DNA of 45,465 bases, taken from the NCBI GenBank assembly GCA_019912395.1, contig JAIOIH010000074.1, forward strand, positions 1 to 45,465, in the 5' to 3' direction. Shown here in pieces: positions 40,346-45,465 of this stretch. Positions within the stretch are counted from its first letter, which is position 1. Each line of letters opens with the position of its first letter. The position numbers were made by a program, and so were the translations under genes. The notes beneath the pieces were generated by a model that did not search any database, was not told the DNA's origin, and saw only the letters and a list, made by a program, of their open reading frames with translations. The DNA is from Flavobacteriales bacterium. GTDB lineage: Bacteria > Bacteroidota > Bacteroidia > Flavobacteriales_F > PHOS-HE28.

Positions 40346-41017
40346 TCACTGCTTGGGTTTCATATCGGGGTTTGCACGGTCGGTACCGCCTCGGTTCGGC
40401 GTGGTCATCCTATCGCTCTCCTTGTCGGGTTTGACCTCGCCACCGTCGTTCTCATCGTCGTTGCCGCGCAGGTTGCCGGCATCGTTGCCGTCCTTGCCGG
40501 GACGGATGCCGAGCTTGCGCAGTACGCTGTCGCTCTTGTCGTATTTCTCGCTGGCGTAAAGCACGTTGTTACCGGCGCCTCCGATGTCGAATATCGCCAC
40601 GTAGCTGGTGCCGGCCACTTCCTTCACCGCATCGAATATCCGGTCCTGGATCGGCTGGATCAGCTCCTGCCGCTTCTTGAACAGGTCTCCGCCCACGCCG
40701 AAACGTTTCTGCTGCAGGTCCCGGGCTTCCTGCTCCTTCTTGTCGATCTCCGCCTGGCGGGACTTCTTCATTTCCTCGGTCAACAGGATCGCCTCGGCGT
40801 TGAAGGCCTCGCGCAAGCGCTTGATCTGGCCCCAGCGGTCATCGATCTCGTCCTGCCATTTCTTGCTGTTGCGGTCCAGTTCCTGCTGGGCTGCCGCATA
40901 GTCCGGCATCTGCTCCAGGATGTACTTGGTATCCACGAAGGCGATGCGCTGGGCATGGACGGCCACCCCGGTCAGGAGGAGTGCCATGAGGGCGGTGCGG
41001 AGGAGGTATCGGTTCAT
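40346..41017 (-). CDS. OmpH/Skp-family periplasmic chaperone (first copy)
   Basis: A 223-residue Skp-like chaperone. The signal peptide is MNRYLLRTALMALLLTGVAVHAQ (shown here only as residues 1-23), followed by IAFVDTKYILEQMPDYAAAQQ, a coiled-coil region and SYVAIFDIGGAGNNVLYASEKYD. It has an extra 50-residue polar tail rich in Asp, Gly and Asn (GNDAGNLRGNDDENDGG) not present in the second copy. It follows bamA by 30 bases and carries its own -7 element (TAATTTCG), so it may be expressed separately from bamA. Confidence 0.9.
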   Translation of the reverse strand: MNRYLLRTALMALLLTGVAVHAQRIAFVDTKYILEQMPDYAAAQQELDRNSKKWQDEIDDRWGQIKRLREAFNAEAILLTEEMKKSRQAEIDKKEQEARDLQQKRFGVGGDLFKKRQELIQPIQDRIFDAVKEVAGTSYVAIFDIGGAGNNVLYASEKYDKSDSVLRKLGIRPGKDGNDAGNLRGNDDENDGGEVKPDKESDRMTTPNRGGTDRANPDMKPKQ

Positions 41018-41028
41018 GGGAAAGCCGT

Positions 41029-41036
41029 CGAAATTA
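41029..41036 (-). promoter_or_regulatory. -7 element (TAATTTCG) between bamA and ompH
   Basis: On the minus strand TAATTTCG ends 11 bases before the ATG of the first ompH-like gene, so the chaperone pair and murI can be transcribed independently of bamA. Confidence 0.55.
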
Positions 41037-41047
41037 GGCGATCGTGG

Positions 41048-43570
41048 TCACAGCTCGCCAAGATCTATGCCAAGGGTGAAATGGAACTGGCTCTTGGCCA
41101 TGTTGGGCTGGCCCGGCACATCGTCGAAACGCCAGCCGTAATCCAGGCCCATGGGCCCGAACATCGGCAGGAACAAGCGCAGGCCGATGCCTGCGCTGCG
41201 GTACAGTCTGAACGGGTCGTACCGGTCGATGGAGTTGAACGCATTCGCCGCTTCGGCGAAGCCCAGGGCGAAGATGGTGGCGGAGGGGTTCAGCGAGACC
41301 GGGAAGCGCAGCTCGGCGGTGTATTTGTTCACGAAGAAGCTGCCGTAGTTCGGCGAGAGCGAAAGGTCGTCATAGCCGCGCAGTGCGATGATCTCACGGC
41401 CATCCAGCTGGAAGCCGGTGAGACCGCTGCCGCCCAAATAGAACCGCTCGAACGGTGAATCCCCCTTGCGCTCGCTATAGCGGCCGATGAAGCCATAACC
41501 CACGCGACCCATCAGTACCAGGTCGTGCTTGCTCTTGCTGCGGGTGAGCTTGGTGAACCATTGGGAGGTGAATTTCCACTTATAGAATTCGGCCAGCTTG
41601 TATTGCTCGGATGGCTCCAGCAGTGTGTAATCCGTATCGGGATGGAAGGCGGAGAAGGGTGGTGTGGCCTTCACCGAGATGCTTGTCTCGGATCCCTGCG
41701 TGATCCAGAACGGCTCCGCGATCGATCGCCTGGCAAAGCGCACTTGGAGCGCGTACACATTGCTGGTGCCATTGGTGAAGGAGAACAGTGAATTCCAGTT
41801 GTCCAGCTTGTATTGCTGGTAGCTCGCGGTGATGTTCAGGAAGAAGTAATCGTCCGGCCACTTGAGCCGCTTGCCCAAGCCGATGCTGCCACCTATGATG
41901 CCCAGTTGCTGGAAGAGCGGGCTCTCTGACGAAACACCGTTGGTCTGGCGGGTGTAGTAACCCCCCATGCTGAGGGAGGTGGGCTTGCGGCCACCCAACC
42001 AGGGCTCGATGAACGAGAGGCTGTAGCTCTGGTAGTAGGAGCCGTTGGTCTGTGCGCGGAGGCTCAACGTCTGGCCATCACCGGCGGGCAGCGGTGTCCA
42101 CGCCTTCTTTTCGAACATCTTGCGCACGCTGAAATTGGTGAAGGAGAGGCCCAGGGATACCAGCACCCGGCCCCCGCCGTAGCCACCGCTCAGCTCCAAG
42201 CGGTCGCTCGGCTTTTCCGCCACGGTGTAGTCCAGGTCCACCATGCCCGTCCGGGGATCGGGCCGCGGGTTCACGCCCACCTGGGCCGGATCGAAGAAGC
42301 CCAGACTGATGAGCTGTTGTTGCGATCGGATCACTTCGCTGCGATCGAACAGGTCGCCGGGGCGGGTGCGGATCTCGCGCCGGATCACATGGTCGAATGT
42401 TTTGGTGTTACCTGCAATGGTGATGTCCCGGACCCGGTATTGCTTGCCCTCGTGGATACGGATCTCCAGGTCGATGCTGTCCCCTTCCACGCGCTCGATG
42501 GGGTTCGGATTGAAGCTGAGGTAGCCCCGGTCCATGTACAGTGAACTGATGTCCACGCCGCTCGGGTTCATGTAGAGCCGACTGTCCAGCTTCTTCTTGT
42601 TGTACACATCGCCGCGCTTGATCCCCAATAGCCGCACCAAGGTGTCGGAGCTGTACTTGGTGTTGCCCGTGAAATCGATGTTCCGGAAATGGAACTGCTT
42701 GCCTTCGTCCACGGTAATGTCAATGGCGATCTTCTTGGGCGAGACGAAGCGCATCGTATCGTGCGTGATGGTCGCATTGCGATAGCCCTTTTCGTTGTAC
42801 AGGTCGATCACCTTGCCCTTGTCCGCCCGGTAATCGCTGCGCTTGAACTTGCTGCTTCCGAAGATGTTGTACCAGCGCTTGCGCTTGGTGCTCTTCATGG
42901 GCCGCCGAAGTTGGGCGGAGGTCAGGTTCTCGTTGCCGTGGAAGTTGATGTCCTTGATCCGCACGCGCGGGCCCTTGTCGGCCAATACCTGCAGCCTCAC
43001 GCTGTTCTCCAAGCTGGTGTCCCGGTTCTCCACCACGCGGGCGGTGGCCTTCAGGTATCCTTTTTCGATGAAATAATTGCTAACGGCCCTCACGGCGTTG
43101 GCCTTCACCGCTTCGTTCACCTGCTGCCCGCGCTGGAGGTTGATCGCATCGCGGAGTTTATCGCCCTCGCTGCGGCTCACCGTGCCGGCGAACCCGTAGC
43201 TCGCCAGCTGCGGGTTCTCCGTTACGATGATGTTGAGGAAGATGGTGGCGCCGCGGATCTCCGCCTCCTCGATGCGGACGTCCGTGAACAGCCTTTGGTC
43301 CCAGATGGCCCGTATCGACTTGCCGATCCGCTCGCCGGGTATGGTGATCTTGTCGCCCACCTTCAGCCCGCTGAAGAGCTTCACGGCGTTGGGGTCCCGC
43401 GTTACGCACCCGCTCACGGTGATCCCGCCGATGGTGTATTCCTTCGGGTAGCTGTAGTCCATCACGGGCACGTCCAGCTTTTGGGCCGTGGCCGGGAGCG
43501 CGAGCCAGAGGAGGAGGAGGAAGGCCGGGACCCGCGTCAAGGCGCGGTTGGTCGGCGATGGCAGGCGCAT
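41048..43570 (-). CDS. bamA: Outer-membrane protein assembly factor BamA
   Basis: An 840-residue Omp85 protein that inserts barrels into the outer membrane. The signal peptide ends near residue 29 (LALPATAQ). POTRA domains follow (for example SGCVTRDPNAVKLFSGLKVGDKI; RVRIKDINFHGNENLTSAQL; FHFRNIDFTGNTKYSSDTLV; YRVRDITIAGNTKTFDHVI), and the C-terminal barrel contains GGSGLTGFQLDGREIIALRGY near the VRGF/Y lid motif. The ATG at 43570 overlaps the uppS stop by one base (TGATG), so it is coupled to uppS. A longer in-frame extension to 43714 would overlap uppS and is rejected. Confidence 0.95.
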   Translation of the reverse strand: MRLPSPTNRALTRVPAFLLLLWLALPATAQKLDVPVMDYSYPKEYTIGGITVSGCVTRDPNAVKLFSGLKVGDKITIPGERIGKSIRAIWDQRLFTDVRIEEAEIRGATIFLNIIVTENPQLASYGFAGTVSRSEGDKLRDAINLQRGQQVNEAVKANAVRAVSNYFIEKGYLKATARVVENRDTSLENSVRLQVLADKGPRVRIKDINFHGNENLTSAQLRRPMKSTKRKRWYNIFGSSKFKRSDYRADKGKVIDLYNEKGYRNATITHDTMRFVSPKKIAIDITVDEGKQFHFRNIDFTGNTKYSSDTLVRLLGIKRGDVYNKKKLDSRLYMNPSGVDISSLYMDRGYLSFNPNPIERVEGDSIDLEIRIHEGKQYRVRDITIAGNTKTFDHVIRREIRTRPGDLFDRSEVIRSQQQLISLGFFDPAQVGVNPRPDPRTGMVDLDYTVAEKPSDRLELSGGYGGGRVLVSLGLSFTNFSVRKMFEKKAWTPLPAGDGQTLSLRAQTNGSYYQSYSLSFIEPWLGGRKPTSLSMGGYYTRQTNGVSSESPLFQQLGIIGGSIGLGKRLKWPDDYFFLNITASYQQYKLDNWNSLFSFTNGTSNVYALQVRFARRSIAEPFWITQGSETSISVKATPPFSAFHPDTDYTLLEPSEQYKLAEFYKWKFTSQWFTKLTRSKSKHDLVLMGRVGYGFIGRYSERKGDSPFERFYLGGSGLTGFQLDGREIIALRGYDDLSLSPNYGSFFVNKYTAELRFPVSLNPSATIFALGFAEAANAFNSIDRYDPFRLYRSAGIGLRLFLPMFGPMGLDYGWRFDDVPGQPNMAKSQFHFTLGIDLGEL

Positions 43571-44343
43571 CAAGAGGCGGGGAGTTGTTCCTGGGTAAGG
43601 CCGAAACGGCGCTCCCGCTGCTGGTAGTCGATCACGGCCTGGAAGAGGTGCTGCTTGCGGAAGTCCGGCCAGAGCACCGGGGTGAACCAAAGCTCGGCGT
43701 AGGCGATCTCCCATAGCAGGAAGTTGCTGATGCGCTGCTCGCCGCTGGTGCGGATCAACAGCTCGGGGTCGGGCAGTCCGCGGGTGCTAAGCCGGTCGTC
43801 GATCAGTTGCTCGTTCACGGCATGGGTATCGATGCGGCCCTCGCGGATGTCCGTGGCGATGCTGCGCACCATCCGCAGGATGTCCCAGCGCGCGCTGTAG
43901 CTCAATGCGAGGGTGAGCGTGATACGGTCGTTCCCGGCCGTTCGGTCCATGGCCTTCATCAGTGCGCTGCGGCATCCGGGGGGCAGGCTGTCCGTATCGC
44001 CGATGGTGTGCAGCCGCACGCCGTTCTCATCGAGTTCGTCCACCTCGCTGGCCAAGGTGCTCACCAGGAGCTCCATCAGCGCATCCACTTCGGCCTTGGG
44101 GCGGCTCCAGTTCTCGGTGCTGAACGCATAGAGGGTGAGGAATTTCACGCCGAGCTCCGTGGCGCCGGTCAGGGTTTCGCGGATCGGGCGCACGCCGTTG
44201 AGGTGCCCGCTGATGCGCTCCTCGCCCTGTTTCCGCGCCCAACGTCCGTTCCCGTCCATGATCACGGCGATGTGGGCGGGTACGCGCACGGGGTCTATCT
44301 GCGCATGCAATTGCTGTTCGATATGTGGCGAGGTCTCGTTCAC
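43570..44343 (-). CDS. uppS: Isoprenyl transferase (undecaprenyl diphosphate synthase)
   Basis: A 257-residue cis-prenyltransferase that makes the C55 lipid carrier for cell-wall and surface sugars. The active-site region is IMDGNGRWARKQG with catalytic D30, then GHLNGVRPIRE; YAFSTENWSRP and the C-terminal DPELLIRTSGEQRISNFLLWEIAYAEL complete the family motifs. It starts with GTG, which is unusual among its neighbours. A GACCTTCG -7-like element ends seven bases upstream. The product could also feed the polyprenol glycosyltransferase at 2970. Confidence 0.96.
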   Translation of the reverse strand: MNETSPHIEQQLHAQIDPVRVPAHIAVIMDGNGRWARKQGEERISGHLNGVRPIRETLTGATELGVKFLTLYAFSTENWSRPKAEVDALMELLVSTLASEVDELDENGVRLHTIGDTDSLPPGCRSALMKAMDRTAGNDRITLTLALSYSARWDILRMVRSIATDIREGRIDTHAVNEQLIDDRLSTRGLPDPELLIRTSGEQRISNFLLWEIAYAELWFTPVLWPDFRKQHLFQAVIDYQQRERRFGLTQEQLPAS

Positions 44344-44350
44344 GGGGGTG

Positions 44351-44358
44351 CGAAGGTC
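44351..44358 (-). promoter_or_regulatory. -7-like element (GACCTTCG) of uppS-bamA
   Basis: On the minus strand GACCTTCG is followed by seven bases (CACCCCC) and the GTG start of uppS. The element is weaker than others here, but the spacing matches. Confidence 0.45.
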
Positions 44359-44386
44359 GCAATTTGGATCGTTCCTGCGACCGGGC

Positions 44387-45220
44387 TCAACGTTTCATCT
44401 TGTCCCAGATCGCATCGCACTCGGTAAAGCGCGTCAGCAGTAGGGAAATGGTGATGCCGCTGTACTGGTACCAGTCCCGCGTTTGGCTGTCGCCACGGGC
44501 CCGGCCCGTGTTGAGGCCCGTGGTGCGCAGCACGCTGGGGTCCGCCAGAAGCGCCGTCAGCGGGCCGGCCTGTTCCGCCAGGGTCACATTGTCGGCGTAG
44601 GTGCCGCTCACATCGTCCAGATAGTCCGTGTAGGTGCGGCGCAGTCCCCATTCCAGCTGCACGTCCACCTTTTTGGTGATGGCGAACTTCATCCCCACGC
44701 CGAAGGGGATGCAGATCTGGTTCAGGCTGTAGCCATCGCCACTACCGATGGTCTGACCTTCCGTGCCCAGTGGTTGCAGGTCGTACCAGGTATCGTTCAG
44801 CAGGTTTTGGGGATTGTAGTGGAAATAGGCGAGACCGCCGAAGACGAAGGGCGTCCAGTTCCTGCTGTCCTTCGCGATGCCGCGATACTTGAAAAAATTG
44901 ATCTCCAGCACTGCGGAAGCCTCGAAGATCACCGTACGGAAGCCCAGATTGCGCAGCTGCTGCAAGGGTTCGTCGGACTCCCGGTCGTAGGCCTCCAGTT
45001 TGCCGTAGAGCCCTTGCAGCCGCACGGCATAGTGCTCGTTGAAATTGTAGCGGTACATCAACCCGCCCGCCAAGTGGGTGTGCTTGGGGTAATGCCTGGT
45101 GGGATTGATATCCCCGATGTAGAAGGTGGTGCCCCCCGTGATGCCGAGCTCGCTCACCTGCGCCATGGCCGAGCTCCCCCAAATTGGAAGCAGCAGGAGA
45201 AGGATGAACGTTCGCATCAT
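44387..45220 (-). CDS. DUF6089/PorG-like outer-membrane protein
   Basis: A 277-residue exported protein. The signal peptide ends near residue 18 (WGSSAMAQ). The mature part starts SELGITGGTTFYIGDINPT and continues as an outer-membrane beta barrel (YNFNEHYAVRLQGLYGKLEAYD, YSLNQICIPFGVGMKFAI, VQLEWGLRRTYTDYLDDVSG). This matches the DUF6089 family, which includes the T9SS component PorG. The position before uppS and bamA is conserved in Bacteroidota. The ATG at 45220 is chosen; an ATG at 45217 or a TTG at 45232 are alternatives. A TAATTTCG element lies at 45268-45275. Confidence 0.85.
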   Translation of the reverse strand: MMRTFILLLLLPIWGSSAMAQVSELGITGGTTFYIGDINPTRHYPKHTHLAGGLMYRYNFNEHYAVRLQGLYGKLEAYDRESDEPLQQLRNLGFRTVIFEASAVLEINFFKYRGIAKDSRNWTPFVFGGLAYFHYNPQNLLNDTWYDLQPLGTEGQTIGSGDGYSLNQICIPFGVGMKFAITKKVDVQLEWGLRRTYTDYLDDVSGTYADNVTLAEQAGPLTALLADPSVLRTTGLNTGRARGDSQTRDWYQYSGITISLLLTRFTECDAIWDKMKR

Positions 45221-45267
45221 CGGGTGGAACAACGGCGCGGGAAGCAGATCCGTGTCCGGCGCGGGCG

Positions 45268-45275
45268 CGAAATTA
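45268..45275 (-). promoter_or_regulatory. -7 element (TAATTTCG) of the porG-like gene
   Basis: On the minus strand TAATTTCG lies 47 bases before the ATG at 45220, a longer leader than at other genes here. Confidence 0.5.
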
Positions 45276-45365
45276 CGGGTTCGGGCTCAGCGGTGGCGCG
45301 ATGACCCGTAGAGCCTTCTTTACCAATGAGATCGGTGCCGGACTCATGCACTTATCGTTCTGTTT

Positions 45366-45465
45366 ATGAAAACCCCACTGGATAAAAAGTTATTAACAAC
45401 CGTAAGTCGTTCGACATATTTTAGCTACTTCGCTGTCGAAACAACCCATATAATGACTATTCACC
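45366..45465 (+). other. AT-rich window end with a possible partial reading frame
   Basis: From about 45340 the sequence turns clearly AT-rich. A frame from the ATG at 45366 stays open for 33 codons to the edge (MKTPLDKKLLTTVSRSTYF and on). It has no promoter element or recognisable motif, so it may be the start of a gene or chance. Confidence 0.25.

Noticed and set aside
42689-43627. Long plus-strand frames antisense to bamA (and similarly to gldA, metK and the endonuclease)
   Set aside because: Their products are low-complexity and lack motifs, while the opposite strand encodes recognised proteins over the same interval.

Overview
The window comes from the chromosome of a GC-rich member of the Bacteroidota, most likely a Flavobacteriales-like lineage with a type IX secretion system (T9SS). 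The evidence is a large repeat protein ending in a gliding/T9SS type B C-terminal domain, a GldA-type ABC ATPase, a PorG-like DUF6089 protein, the conserved block porG-like/uppS/bamA/ompH/ompH/murI, TonB-dependent receptors, and Bacteroidota -7 promoter elements (TAnnTTTG and TAnnTTCG) just before many start codons in place of obvious Shine-Dalgarno sites.

Layout. 1-2917: 3' part of a secreted adhesin-like protein with about nine 78-residue repeats. 2970-5379: operon of polyprenol-phosphate glycosyltransferase, dihydroorotase and a DUF4296 lipoprotein. 5604-9793: epimerase, tyrS, a LuxE-like acyl-protein synthetase and a lipoprotein, separated by low-complexity intergenic repeats. 9896-12240: secreted endonuclease and a MurG-like glycosyltransferase. 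12413-15569: trmB, an alkyltransferase-like protein, a small unknown protein, and an Fe-S pair (Mrp/ApbC and a NifU-type scaffold). 15612-16208: a DUF433/DUF5615 toxin-antitoxin pair whose toxin carries an in-frame amber codon. 16260-21861: rsgA with an in-frame repeat-like insertion, a palindrome cluster, gldA, an outer-membrane protein, metK, and rplU-rpmA with unusual C-terminal extensions.

22023-25386: anti-sigma-like protein and ECF sigma factor, a plug-only TonB-family protein, and a LytTR response regulator. 25584-27381: a visibly AT-richer island with an exported protein carrying DnaJ-type zinc-finger motifs and a VanZ-like membrane protein. 27767-34989: three tandem, mosaic TPR/LytS-type histidine kinases behind an nfuA-like gene. 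A decayed nfuA 3' end lies between two of the kinases and suggests how the array duplicated. 35181-38880: a putative copper/heavy-metal module (cysteine-rich secreted protein, TonB receptor with a Cys-Cys plug, HMA protein) followed by a gamma-carbonic anhydrase-like protein. 38987-45220: the cell-envelope block murI, two ompH, bamA, uppS and a porG-like gene, all on the minus strand. The last 100 bases are AT-rich and may start a new gene.

The most notable items are the tandem kinase array and its duplication scar, the RsgA insertion, the L27-HhH fusion, the amber-interrupted toxin, several families of short intergenic repeats, and the tight TTTG/TTCG-to-ATG spacing that implies leaderless or nearly leaderless transcripts. 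I see no rRNA, tRNA, CRISPR array or insertion sequence.
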